DNA from: Ruminococcus sp.
GTDB lineage: Bacteria > Bacillota > Clostridia > Oscillospirales > Ruminococcaceae
Direction: 5' to 3'
NCBI GenBank assembly: GCA_024697705.1
Contig: JAILFF010000247.1
Coordinates: 1-22,729, forward strand
Length of the DNA stretch: 22,729 nucleotides
Program-made: the position numbers and the translations under genes
Notes under the pieces: generated by a model
Database searches by the model: none
Told to the model about the DNA's origin: nothing
What the model saw: the letters and a program-made list of their open reading frames with translations, nothing else
Shown: positions 1-7,744 of the stretch, piece after piece
How the letters are laid out: every line of letters starts with the position of its first letter
How positions within the stretch are numbered: position 1 is the first letter of the stretch

Positions 1-780
1 GGACCGAACCTTGATTACATCAACCTGACGCTCACCGACGAGCCTTATGCAGTACCCTATGACCCGAGCAGCGAGGAGATACCGGAAACCAACGGAACGA
101 CCGTATATATCCTTGGCGATTCCACGGTGCAGTCGTATAACGCAAGCTATGCTCCGCAGCAGGGCTGGGGCTATTATCTGCCGAACTATTTTAACGGCGG
201 CGTGAACGTTATCAATCGCTCGATGGGCGGCAGAAGCACCAAGAAGGCATGGGACGAAGGCAGATGGAAGAGCATTGAGGACAGCCTGAAATCCGGCGAC
301 TATGTTCTGATACAGTTTGCCATCAATGACGCAGGCAAATCAAACGCCGACAGATACGCACCCGTTTGCGGCAACGCCGATTACCCGAGCGAAGGCAGCT
401 ACGAATGGTACATGACGCAGTTCATAAACGGCGCGAAGTCAAAGGGTGCTACGCCTATCCTTGTTACGACCGTTATCGGCATGAAAGCCTATAACAGCTC
501 GGCGGGAAGATTCGAGAACAGCTATACCGATTACTGCAATGCCTGCAAGAAGCTTGCAAGCAAGTACAGTATTCCCTGCATCGACCTGAATTCCATTATG
601 GTGAACCACTATAATTCCGTGGGCTACAATACGGCGCTTTCGTATCATCTGATGGGCGCGGTTTCGGGCTCGACGGACGGCACACATTTCTGTGAAAAGG
701 GCGCAGATATCGTGGCAGGCCTTGTGGCAAATGATGTTAAAAATCAGAAGATCTCGGGACTTTACGGCTATGTAAAATGA
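1..780 (+). CDS. Carbohydrate esterase, CE12-like SGNH/GDSL hydrolase (5' end cut off)
   Basis: The frame is open from the first base, so 259 C-terminal residues are present and the N-terminus lies outside the window. Residues 1-12 (GPNLDYINLTLT) resemble the closing strand of a CBM35/CBM6-type sugar-binding module, followed by a short Ser/Glu/Pro linker and the catalytic domain from about residue 35. Visible SGNH blocks are GDST with catalytic Ser41, the block-II glycine pair 76-77 in NRSMGG, AIND (Asn109) for block III, and DGTH (Asp226, His229) for block V. This arrangement is typical of rhamnogalacturonan acetylesterases, which remove acetyl groups from pectin. The protein is therefore probably secreted and acts on plant cell wall, but the signal peptide cannot be seen. 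No dockerin follows the catalytic domain. The exact ester substrate is inferred; xylan or another acetylated glycan is possible. Confidence 0.85.
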   Translation, partial: GPNLDYINLTLTDEPYAVPYDPSSEEIPETNGTTVYILGDSTVQSYNASYAPQQGWGYYLPNYFNGGVNVINRSMGGRSTKKAWDEGRWKSIEDSLKSGDYVLIQFAINDAGKSNADRYAPVCGNADYPSEGSYEWYMTQFINGAKSKGATPILVTTVIGMKAYNSSAGRFENSYTDYCNACKKLASKYSIPCIDLNSIMVNHYNSVGYNTALSYHLMGAVSGSTDGTHFCEKGADIVAGLVANDVKNQKISGLYGYVK

Positions 781-808
781 TCTGACCGAAATTTAAGATC
801 GTAAAACG

Positions 809-858
809 AAAAAAGCACATTCCCCGCTGTATACGCAGCTGCGGGAATGTGCTTTTTC
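809..858 (+). terminator. Intrinsic terminator after the esterase gene
   Basis: Arms 810-824 (AAAAAGCACATTCCC) and 843-857 are perfectly complementary over 15 bp, and the right arm ends in a T run. The loop is about 18 nt and can itself pair weakly. The A run on the left arm also makes it work from the opposite strand. It separates the esterase from the downstream operon. Confidence 0.9.
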
Positions 859-965
859 TATACAGGATCATTCGATATCTTTTGTTATCCGAACAGGAAC
901 GGGCATATAGTATCGGCAATGAAATGTTACCAATTATGATTATTGGTTTTTGGGCATTATGCAGC

Positions 966-994
966 TTGAAAAGGGCGGGGCTTTTTGATATAAT
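966..994 (+). promoter_or_regulatory. Sigma-A promoter for the 1044-3187 operon
   Basis: A -35 box TTGAAA at 966-971 and a perfect -10 box TATAAT at 989-994 are separated by exactly 17 bp. Transcription would start near 1001, which fits a coding start at 1044 and argues against a start further upstream. Confidence 0.75.
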
Positions 995-1043
995 TAAATA
1001 TAGTTTTTACAAATTCGGCGAATTGCGGGAGAGAAATCGGGAT

Positions 1044-1535
1044 ATGAGCAAAGAAAGTGCCGAACTCAGGCGGTATGAAGACGATCTCTATATATGCGGA
1101 AAAGGCGCGGTCATCATGGGTATATGGTGCGTTGTTAAAGGCGTATTGCAGATATTTCTGACTTCGATCAGGGATATGATCGACAATGTCGCTAAAGACG
1201 AAGGGTTAATACCGCAGGCGAAGGCAATAGTTTTCATATTTTTATTGATAATGGTTGTTTTAATGACGCTGGCGCACATATATTCCGGCGTGAACGCAAT
1301 GAAAGCTGCAAGGGGCAAAAAGTACCGCAAGGGCTACCTTGCCGTTTCGGTGGTGCTTATAGTGATATTTCTCGGAGGCTTACCGTTTTATAAAATATTC
1401 TTTGAAGATGAAGATGCCGTATATTCAGTGATACCCTCTATTATTACCGACCTCACAACGGTTTACCTCTTAGCCGTCATAATCAAGTCGGCTCGGAAGA
1501 TAAAACAGCTTAAGCAAATGCGGGAGGAAAGCTGA
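1044..1535 (+). CDS. Small four-helix membrane protein, function unknown
   Basis: I do not recognise the family. The 163-residue protein has a charged N-terminus (about residues 1-17) and four hydrophobic segments at about 18-40, 60-82, 97-117 and 126-148, then a Lys/Arg-rich tail, so it should sit in the cytoplasmic membrane. The frame stays open upstream to 849, but that extension runs through the terminator at 809-858 and over the promoter at 966-994. The ATG at 1044, preceded by a GGGAGAG ribosome site, is preferred. It is the first gene of a three-gene operon, and its stop lies 2 bp before the next ATG, which suggests coupled translation. No enzyme motif is visible. A sensor, small transport or stress membrane protein are all possible. 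Confidence 0.65.
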   Translation: MSKESAELRRYEDDLYICGKGAVIMGIWCVVKGVLQIFLTSIRDMIDNVAKDEGLIPQAKAIVFIFLLIMVVLMTLAHIYSGVNAMKAARGKKYRKGYLAVSVVLIVIFLGGLPFYKIFFEDEDAVYSVIPSIITDLTTVYLLAVIIKSARKIKQLKQMREES

Positions 1536-1537
1536 CC

Positions 1538-2626
1538 ATGCAGATGGATTTTCATTATTACGCCACCTACTGCGCCGCTTTTCTCGCGGGCTATTCTCAT
1601 GAGGAAAGCCTTGATATAGCGTACAGCTCGCAGTTCGTAGACCAGTGTTCGAGAACGCTTCTCGCAAAGATAAAAGCCCCCTCCGACGCCGCTACCACGC
1701 AGCTTCAGCTTGAGCTTATGGACGCAAGAACAGACCGTGTGGGCTTGCAGGACATAACAAGGATATGGTCGGCGTTTCATTTCCTGCCGAGAGACCTTTA
1801 CGCGGAAAAGAAGGGCTGCGGCAAAAGATATCTGAACAAATACCGTATGATATGCGGTCCGAACAGCGACCTTGCGGTGAAGACCGTGGAGCTTGCAAAG
1901 GGAAAGCCGCTCCAGTCGGTGGGGATAGCCATGCACGTTCTCGCGGATACCTGGGCGCATATGTATTTCGCGGGAACTCCCTCTCTTGTCATCAACAACA
2001 CGAATTATATTTTCTTCGAGCTTTTCCCCGACGGCGAGGGCTTTAAGGAAAAGCCGATAACCTTCGCGCACAAAACGTCTGTTCCCGACGACCCCGTGAA
2101 CAGCGTTTATACCAACAGCCTTTATCAGAGCAGCGAAAACTCCATAATGAATCTCGGTCACGGCAGGGCGGGGCATCTGCCCGATTACAGCTACGCGAGG
2201 TACAAATATCTCCCCGCGTGGGGCGAATACGAGGAGATAGTCAAGGACAATCCCTCCGACTATGTTAAGGCGTTCGCTCAGATGATATACGCGATGAAGT
2301 ACATTCGCGGCGCGATACACTCGTTTGAAAAGGACACTTACGATATGGAAACGGTCGAGCCGCTTCTCGGACGAATAAAAGAGATCATCGAAAAAAGGCA
2401 GCTGATAGCCTGCGATGACTGGAAAGCCTTCGGAGAAGAGCTTTCGGGGCAGACGGTCACGGAATACGCAATGGACAGGTATTTCGACGAATACACGGGC
2501 AGCTCGAAGGCTGACAGGGACGAAACGTTTCTCGGCAGATTCACTCGGGGAGCGATAGCGCACAAAGGCATGGTCATAGACGAGATATTCAAGTCGGGCA
2601 GCAAGCTTGCGGGCTATGCGGGGTAA
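1538..2626 (+). CDS. DUF6765-like protein with a putative metal site
   Basis: This 362-residue soluble protein begins MQMDFHYYATYCAAFLAGYS, a start I associate with the DUF6765 family of unknown function. Seen directly: an H-x3-D-x3-H motif at His133, Asp137 and His141, plus His6, Asp35 and His81 further upstream. A similar order of His and Asp residues is found in the all-helical zinc-dependent phospholipase C / P1 nuclease fold, so a metal-dependent hydrolase is a reasonable but unproven reading. There is no signal peptide, so it is probably cytoplasmic. The ATG follows GGGAGG and the preceding stop by 2 bp. The next gene starts 24 bp after this one ends, placing all three genes in one operon with two membrane proteins. 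Confidence 0.75.
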   Translation: MQMDFHYYATYCAAFLAGYSHEESLDIAYSSQFVDQCSRTLLAKIKAPSDAATTQLQLELMDARTDRVGLQDITRIWSAFHFLPRDLYAEKKGCGKRYLNKYRMICGPNSDLAVKTVELAKGKPLQSVGIAMHVLADTWAHMYFAGTPSLVINNTNYIFFELFPDGEGFKEKPITFAHKTSVPDDPVNSVYTNSLYQSSENSIMNLGHGRAGHLPDYSYARYKYLPAWGEYEEIVKDNPSDYVKAFAQMIYAMKYIRGAIHSFEKDTYDMETVEPLLGRIKEIIEKRQLIACDDWKAFGEELSGQTVTEYAMDRYFDEYTGSSKADRDETFLGRFTRGAIAHKGMVIDEIFKSGSKLAGYAG

Positions 2627-2650
2627 AGCCGTGGAGGATAATGAGAAGAT

Positions 2651-3187
2651 ATGACGGTATTTCAAAGGATACAAAAGATAGTGTTCGCTCTGTTGATGTT
2701 ATTGTCGGCGGCGATAGTGATGGAAGCTCCCGTGGACACGGCGCTGGCGATGATCCTCTTGATACTTGCGGCGAGCAATGCCGCTGACGCCGTAAAGGAT
2801 ATGATATATTATTTCACGATGGCAAGGCACATGGTCGGCGGCAAAATGATCCTTTTCAAGGGAGTTGTGATGTTGGATTTTGCCCTGCTGACGATCTCGC
2901 TGTCGAACATTCCGAAAAGCTACATACTGACGTACCTTGTGGGAGTCCACGCATTTTCGGGCGCAGTGGAGATACTGCGGGCAAACGAGTCAAGAAAAAC
3001 GGTGGAGGGTCCCTGGAAAATGAAATTCGCCCACGGGCTGGTAAACATAGCGCTTGCGGCGCTGTGCCTGATATTCATAAAAGATCTTGAGGTCGCGGTA
3101 TTGATTTACAGTGCGAGTCTTGTTTATTCGGCTGTGCTGCGAATTATTATTGCTCTTCGCAAAACGGCGTTCATAGTAATTGAATAA
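2651..3187 (+). CDS. HdeD/DUF308-like six-helix membrane protein
   Basis: The protein has 178 residues and six hydrophobic segments at about 7-24, 29-50, 66-85, 91-108, 126-143 and 146-167, with short polar loops. Size, helix count and the repeated small-residue helices fit the HdeD/DUF308 group of membrane proteins, known in enteric bacteria for acid resistance but of unproven function in Firmicutes. The ATG at 2651 has GGAGG at about the right distance. The ATG at 2641 is out of frame. It is the last gene of the operon starting at 966 and is followed directly by a terminator. Assignment rests on overall composition, not on a signature motif. Confidence 0.65.
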   Translation: MTVFQRIQKIVFALLMLLSAAIVMEAPVDTALAMILLILAASNAADAVKDMIYYFTMARHMVGGKMILFKGVVMLDFALLTISLSNIPKSYILTYLVGVHAFSGAVEILRANESRKTVEGPWKMKFAHGLVNIALAALCLIFIKDLEVAVLIYSASLVYSAVLRIIIALRKTAFIVIE

Positions 3188-3190
3188 AGA

Positions 3191-3226
3191 GAAAAGGGCT
3201 GCTGCGATCGCAACAGTCCTTTTTAG
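3191..3226. terminator. Bidirectional terminator between convergent genes
   Basis: Arms 3192-3201 (AAAAGGGCTG) and 3214-3223 (CAGTCCTTTT) pair over 10 bp with one G-T wobble. A runs and T runs flank both sides, so the hairpin can end the plus-strand operon and also the minus-strand gene whose stop codon begins at 3231. Confidence 0.8.
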
Positions 3227-3228
3227 TT

Positions 3229-5121
3229 TTATTTTCGTCTTCCCGGCTTTCCGAGCTTCTGATTGTACATTCTCTCATCGCTGATCTTAAGAAGCTCATC
3301 AAGTTTGCTAAGGCTGCTTATCTCCTCCATACAGGTGCCGCAGCTCACGCCTATCCGATAAGGCTTGTCATTCTTGTCGTTGAATTCCTTGACATATCCG
3401 TTCAGCCGCTCCAAAAAACGATTGAGCAGCTTTTCGGTATAGTCGATAGCCAGTATGTAAAATTCGTCGCCGCCCATTCGTCCCGCTATCTCTCCCGAAT
3501 CGCAGCATTGTATCAGAATATCGGCGACGGTCTTGATCGCACGGTCGCCCTCGTAGTGACCGTATTCATCGTTTATGCGTTTCAGCCCGTCCATGTCCAC
3601 GACCATCGTACATACGTTTTTCGGTTCGCGCAGCCCCGAAATGGCTTCTCGGGTAAAATCGTCAAAGCCGCGCCGATTCAGCATACCCGTAAGATCGTCC
3701 TTCTTGCTGAGATTTTCGAGCTTTTTGATGAGCTTTTTGATGCTGTCGTTTTTGAGGATAGTTTCAAGAGTTATTGCGATGTTAAGCAGCCATACATTGA
3801 AAAAGTCGTTAAAAATATCCTTTCCCGACATCTCGATGACCGTGTAGCCGAAAGCGCGATCGGCGCACTGCACGCTCATGATGTAGTAGAAATGGCTTCT
3901 GTCGGAGTTTGGCTCGGGAACGAGCGAGGAGCAGTTCATCTGTCTGGGACTGCCGACGTAATCGTTGTTTTTGTCTATCCACACGGCGGGAAGAAAAGAC
4001 CCCGTAGGCGAAGTGTATTCGCTGTCGTAGGCGGGTCGGCGTTTCTTGTCGATGTGCATCATCAAGAAAAATGCGTTGTATTCGCCGAAGTTGTCGGAGT
4101 TTTCAGAGAAGGTGGTCTCCAGATTACGGACGTTATCCACCATGTTGAGCTTTAGTATCGAAGATTCGGCGTCATACATATTGAAATATATGTTCTGCTG
4201 CTGCTCGTACAGCAGATTGATGTTCTCCGCCTCCTCCTCGTAGTTGATGGGTATGCAGCCGCAGGATTGCCCCAGAACGATCTTCGGGCGGATATGCAGG
4301 TCGATATTATCAACGTTTTTTCCGTCGGAAAGATCGACGAGCAGTTTAAGCGTTTTGCGCGCTATATCGCGCCTTTCGCGGGTGGCAGAGGTAAGGTTAG
4401 GCAGATAATCCTTGCCCTCGACAGTTCCGTCAAAGCCCGATATGGCGATATCTTTCGGTATCTTAATCCCGCGCATTTTCAGAGCCTTGGAAAGAGCTAA
4501 CGCCATGTAGTCGTTGGCGCAGACGATAGCCTCGGGGCGTTCGGGGAGCGAAAGAAAGTAATCCGCCGCATCGTTGCCCTTGTTGAACCAGAAATCTCCC
4601 TCGAACACACCCGCGCCGTCCTCGGGCATACCGTGCTCGCGCATAACGCTTTGGAACTCCTTCAAACGCACCTGCGCGTCGGGGTGGGTAAGGTAGCCCG
4701 ACATAAACCCGATCTTGGTAAAATGATGGACGTTTATGAAATGCTCGATTATCATGCGTATGCCGTTGGTGTCCTGAAAGTCGATATTGTAAACGCCCTC
4801 TGCCTGACTGCTGATCGACACGATGGGTATGTTTGAACTGCAAAGCTTGCGGAAGATCTTGTCGGCAATGCCCTCGACGTCGTAGCCCTCGCCGTCAAAT
4901 ACGATGCCGTCAAACGCCGAAAGGTCTATATAGTCCAAAATTTCGTACTCGAAATTATTGTACAGACGATTCTTGTAACCGATCTTACCGCGTGAGTTGA
5001 AGTAGTAGAGATCAACGTTCATTTCCTCAGCGGCAATATTGAAGGTTCGGCAGAGGTCTTTTCTGTATCTGCTTGTGAAACTGCATCCGAAGATGGCTAT
5101 TTTTTTACGTTTTCTGCACAT
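3229..5121 (-). CDS. LacI-type ligand sensor fused to GGDEF diguanylate cyclase
   Basis: The 630-residue protein starts with a LacI/GalR-type periplasmic-binding fold (about residues 7-285), but has no helix-turn-helix in front, so it should not bind DNA like a repressor. A GQSCGC segment at 284-289 ends this domain. A middle region (310-445) and a charged helical stretch (455-475) lead to a GGDEF domain (about 476-628) with an intact GGDEF motif at 550-554, so synthesis of cyclic di-GMP from GTP is expected. The usual RxxD inhibitory site is DxxE here, so product inhibition may be lost. No signal peptide or membrane helix is visible, so the sensor should bind an intracellular ligand, perhaps a sugar (inference). 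The ATG at 5121 is chosen because a GTG at 5133 would overlap the AGGAG ribosome site. It is monocistronic between its own promoter and the terminator at 3191-3226. Confidence 0.88.
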   Translation of the reverse strand: MCRKRKKIAIFGCSFTSRYRKDLCRTFNIAAEEMNVDLYYFNSRGKIGYKNRLYNNFEYEILDYIDLSAFDGIVFDGEGYDVEGIADKIFRKLCSSNIPIVSISSQAEGVYNIDFQDTNGIRMIIEHFINVHHFTKIGFMSGYLTHPDAQVRLKEFQSVMREHGMPEDGAGVFEGDFWFNKGNDAADYFLSLPERPEAIVCANDYMALALSKALKMRGIKIPKDIAISGFDGTVEGKDYLPNLTSATRERRDIARKTLKLLVDLSDGKNVDNIDLHIRPKIVLGQSCGCIPINYEEEAENINLLYEQQQNIYFNMYDAESSILKLNMVDNVRNLETTFSENSDNFGEYNAFFLMMHIDKKRRPAYDSEYTSPTGSFLPAVWIDKNNDYVGSPRQMNCSSLVPEPNSDRSHFYYIMSVQCADRAFGYTVIEMSGKDIFNDFFNVWLLNIAITLETILKNDSIKKLIKKLENLSKKDDLTGMLNRRGFDDFTREAISGLREPKNVCTMVVDMDGLKRINDEYGHYEGDRAIKTVADILIQCCDSGEIAGRMGGDEFYILAIDYTEKLLNRFLERLNGYVKEFNDKNDKPYRIGVSCGTCMEEISSLSKLDELLKISDERMYNQKLGKPGRRK

Positions 5122-5184
5122 CTGAAGAAGCACTCCTGTCTGATAAACATATTATCGTTGTTCGGAAATACTCATATATAATAT

Positions 5185-5213
5185 ATTATATCACACCTCA
5201 CCGATTTTTTCAA
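5185..5213 (-). promoter_or_regulatory. Sigma-A promoter for the sensor-GGDEF gene
   Basis: Read on the minus strand, TTGAAA (5208-5213) and TATAAT (5185-5190) are 17 bp apart. This leaves a leader of roughly 55-60 nt before the ATG at 5121. Confidence 0.75.
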
Positions 5214-5274
5214 TACTGTTTTTGTCAAATGTTTAATAATTGATAAAAAATATTGCTATGTTTGCTGTTTGGCA

Positions 5275-5320
5275 GAAAAAATCGGCAGACCGCTTTTATG
5301 CATAGTCCGCCGATATCTTT
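5275..5320 (-). terminator. Terminator at the end of the polysaccharide operon
   Basis: Arms 5281-5290 (ATCGGCAGAC) and 5305-5314 (GTCCGCCGAT) pair over 10 bp with one G-T wobble. On the minus strand the stem is followed by a T run (5275-5280). The plus strand also has a T run at 5316-5323, so it may be bidirectional. Confidence 0.8.
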
Positions 5321-5321
5321 T

Positions 5322-6482
5322 TTATTTTTTGCAGGAAATTATCAGATCGCAGATCAGATCGACCTGTTCGGTCGTAAGATCGGCGTAAAGCGGCAAAGTC
5401 AGCACCGAACGGCTGATCTTTAACGCAGCGGGCGTGTCGTTCGGGTCAAATCTTCCCGAAAAGCAGTCGAATGAATTCGTCAGCGGGTAGAAGTATTTTC
5501 TCGCGCCGATGTTATGCTCCGCAAGCACACGGAACACTTCGTCGCGCCCGCAGCCGAATTTTTCCTCGTCGAATATCGCGGGAAGATAGGCGTAATTGGG
5601 CTTAACGTCGGGCGAGACCTTGTTCAGCCGAACGCCTTCAACGCCGCCGAGCCTTTCGTGATAGCGCTCCGTCACTTTGCGGCGCTTTTCGATCTCCTCG
5701 TCAACGTGGCGCAGATTGCAGATACCCATCGCCGCGGAAAATTCGTTCATTTTCGCGTTTGCGCCGACCGATTCCACTTTCTCGGGACCGTGTATGCCGA
5801 AGTTTTTCAGATCGTACATTCTGTCGCCGAAGGACTGCTCTTTGAAGCAGACCGCGCCGCCCTCGACAGTATTAAATACCTTGGTGGCGTGGAAGCTGAA
5901 GCACGAAACGTCGCCGAACGAGCCTACACCTTTGCCCTTGTAGGTCTCGCCGAACGTATGAGCTGCGTCATAGATGACCTTCAGCCCGTATTTGTCGGCG
6001 ATGCGCCCGATCTCCTCGATGTTGCAGATATTTCCGTAAACGTGAACAGGCACGATGGCGGAGGTCTTGTCGGTGATGAGAGCTTCGATCTTTGACGTAT
6101 CTATCGTGAAGTTTTCGGGGTCAATGTCGCAGAACACAGGAGTCAGACCGTTTCTGACGATGGCGTGGGTAGTCGAAGCGAAGGTGAACGGCGTTGTGAT
6201 GACCTCGCCCGTCAGACCGAGCGCCTGCATGGTAAGCTCCAGCGCCATGTGTCCGTTCGTCAGCAGGTCGATCTTTTCCACGCCGAGATACTTGGCAAGT
6301 TCTTCCCGGAGCTTTTTGTGCTTGGGTCCCATATTGGTGAGCCAGTGCGTATCCCAGATGTCCTTTATCTCCTCGCAGTATTCTTCGTAGGCGGGCATGG
6401 AGGAGCGCGTTACCAGTATTTTTCCTGTCACATATTTATCGACCAGACCCGAATAATTCTTGTCATTTGAGTTCATCGGCAT
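5322..6482 (-). CDS. DegT/DnrJ/EryC1/StrS sugar aminotransferase, VioA-like
   Basis: This is a full-length (386 aa) PLP-dependent nucleotide-sugar aminotransferase. It has the TNGHMALE cofactor loop (75-82), Asp172 in YDAAHTFGE to bind the pyridine nitrogen, and catalytic Lys201 in FHATKVFN followed by GG at 208-209. The segments THWLTNMGP and LTGEVITTPFTFASTTHA are close to what I recall of E. coli VioA, which makes dTDP-4-amino-4,6-dideoxy-D-glucose from the 4-keto sugar. A similar 4-amino-6-deoxy sugar product is inferred. No 4,6-dehydratase gene is in the window, so the keto sugar must come from elsewhere. ATG 6482 has GGGAG 5 bp upstream and overlaps the preceding ATP-grasp gene by 20 bp. 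It is the last gene of the operon. Confidence 0.88.
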   Translation of the reverse strand: MPMNSNDKNYSGLVDKYVTGKILVTRSSMPAYEEYCEEIKDIWDTHWLTNMGPKHKKLREELAKYLGVEKIDLLTNGHMALELTMQALGLTGEVITTPFTFASTTHAIVRNGLTPVFCDIDPENFTIDTSKIEALITDKTSAIVPVHVYGNICNIEEIGRIADKYGLKVIYDAAHTFGETYKGKGVGSFGDVSCFSFHATKVFNTVEGGAVCFKEQSFGDRMYDLKNFGIHGPEKVESVGANAKMNEFSAAMGICNLRHVDEEIEKRRKVTERYHERLGGVEGVRLNKVSPDVKPNYAYLPAIFDEEKFGCGRDEVFRVLAEHNIGARKYFYPLTNSFDCFSGRFDPNDTPAALKISRSVLTLPLYADLTTEQVDLICDLIISCKK

Positions 6483-7731
6483 CGTATCTCCCTATAAGCA
6501 TATTGTTTCCGTTCTCATTGAGAACCTTTACGGTATCATAGATCTTATCTATCGTGCGGATAAGCTCCTGTCTGTCGTCCGAGCAGAGATAAATTCGGCT
6601 GAACACCTGCGAAAAGTCTGCTAACAGCCGACACTCCGCGCCCACGCGAAGCCTTTGCGAAACGTGTATAACGCACTTTTCGCGGCTGATCTCGTCAATC
6701 CCTTCGATTTTGGCTATTTTTCCCTTTGTAGCGAGCAGCGTAACGGTAACGCCTGTTTTGTCATACCGAGCAGTCGATCTGCCGAAAATATCCTCGTCAC
6801 ACATCGAGCCTGTCAGCGCGTAGCGGATCATCATCTGCACGGGATTGACGCCGTTGATATGTTCGGAATAATGGAACGACAGCGAGCCTTCGAGCCTGTA
6901 CCCGATATCGACAGGATAAAAACTGCCGTTTTTCATTTTTCCCTGCATGAATACTATCCCGTTTTTCATACCAAGCTTGCTGAAAAGCTGACGGAACTGC
7001 CCGTCCTGCTCCTTCAAAAATGTATCAAGATATTTCGACGGATAGACGTTTGCGACCGCCTGCTTGATGATATCATCTCCGAAATTGACCATTACTCTGT
7101 CAAGAGAATTTTCAAGCCGAGCGACACCGTCCTTGATAACGTAGAAAAAAGCGGGCTCATACTGAGGTTCGTCGCCGTCTAAAAATTCCTCAATGACCGC
7201 ATCGCCGTTGGTCGAGAGCCTGCTTGAAGCTTCAAATGCCGCAAGCATTTCTTCCTTGCTGCGGCAGAGCCTTATCCCTCTGCTGCCCGCGTTGTCAACA
7301 GGCTTTACAATTACGGGGAAGCTTTCGATCTCATCGCTGCGGTTATAGTGGCGCGGTACGGGAATGCCGTTTTCAATGCAGAAATCGCGGAAATTGTTCT
7401 TATTGCAGATGCTTTCAAGGTCTGCGCCGTCGGTGTAGCAGTAAAAGCCCATACGTCGGCAAATTTCTGTCAATATTTTGATCCTTGTCTCGCTGAATCC
7501 TGCAAGACAGCCGTCGATATGCTTTTCGCGGCAGAGCTTTTCGAGAGCGTCGTAATCCGTCCAGCTGATATCGTAAGCTTCGTCGGCGACAGCTTTAGCG
7601 GGGGAAAGCGCCCGATCGGTGTGATTGTCGGTAGCTATCGTGTAAACGCCCATTTTCCGAGCTTCGTTTATTACTTCTATGTCAATGTTTGTTCCGCCGA
7701 GTATCAGCAGTTTTTTGCCTTTAAGATCCAC
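6463..7731 (-). CDS. ATP-grasp ligase family protein 1
   Basis: The protein has 422 residues from the GTG at 7731, which sits 7 bp after AGGAG. A TTG at 7758 is in frame, but the AGGAG then lies inside the coding part, so it is rejected. Visible parts are an N-terminal Rossmann-like start (KKLLILGGTN), the ATP-grasp lysine and loop in VIVKPVDNAGSRGI (about 140-153), and a hinge IEEFLDG near 180. Where most members have an E-x-N or D-I-G-P-R-x-G-G metal and phosphate segment, this one has VDIGYRLEGS, so that part of the active site is diverged. ATP-grasp enzymes join a carboxylate to an amine, thiol or imine via an acyl phosphate. The acyl donor and acceptor are unknown. Its place next to a sugar aminotransferase suggests amide formation on an amino sugar (inference). 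Confidence 0.8.
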   Translation of the reverse strand: MDLKGKKLLILGGTNIDIEVINEARKMGVYTIATDNHTDRALSPAKAVADEAYDISWTDYDALEKLCREKHIDGCLAGFSETRIKILTEICRRMGFYCYTDGADLESICNKNNFRDFCIENGIPVPRHYNRSDEIESFPVIVKPVDNAGSRGIRLCRSKEEMLAAFEASSRLSTNGDAVIEEFLDGDEPQYEPAFFYVIKDGVARLENSLDRVMVNFGDDIIKQAVANVYPSKYLDTFLKEQDGQFRQLFSKLGMKNGIVFMQGKMKNGSFYPVDIGYRLEGSLSFHYSEHINGVNPVQMMIRYALTGSMCDEDIFGRSTARYDKTGVTVTLLATKGKIAKIEGIDEISREKCVIHVSQRLRVGAECRLLADFSQVFSRIYLCSDDRQELIRTIDKIYDTVKVLNENGNNMLIGRYDADELK

Positions 7732-7744
7732 AAAAATGCTCCTT

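Noticed and set aside
849..1043. N-terminal extension of the membrane protein gene
   Set aside because: It begins inside the terminator stem and crosses a near-perfect promoter, so it is unlikely to be translated from the operon transcript.
1463..2674. Open frame of 403 codons on the minus strand
   Set aside because: It lies wholly opposite the better-supported plus-strand operon, which has a promoter, ribosome sites and family-like proteins. The antisense translation is basic with no domain.
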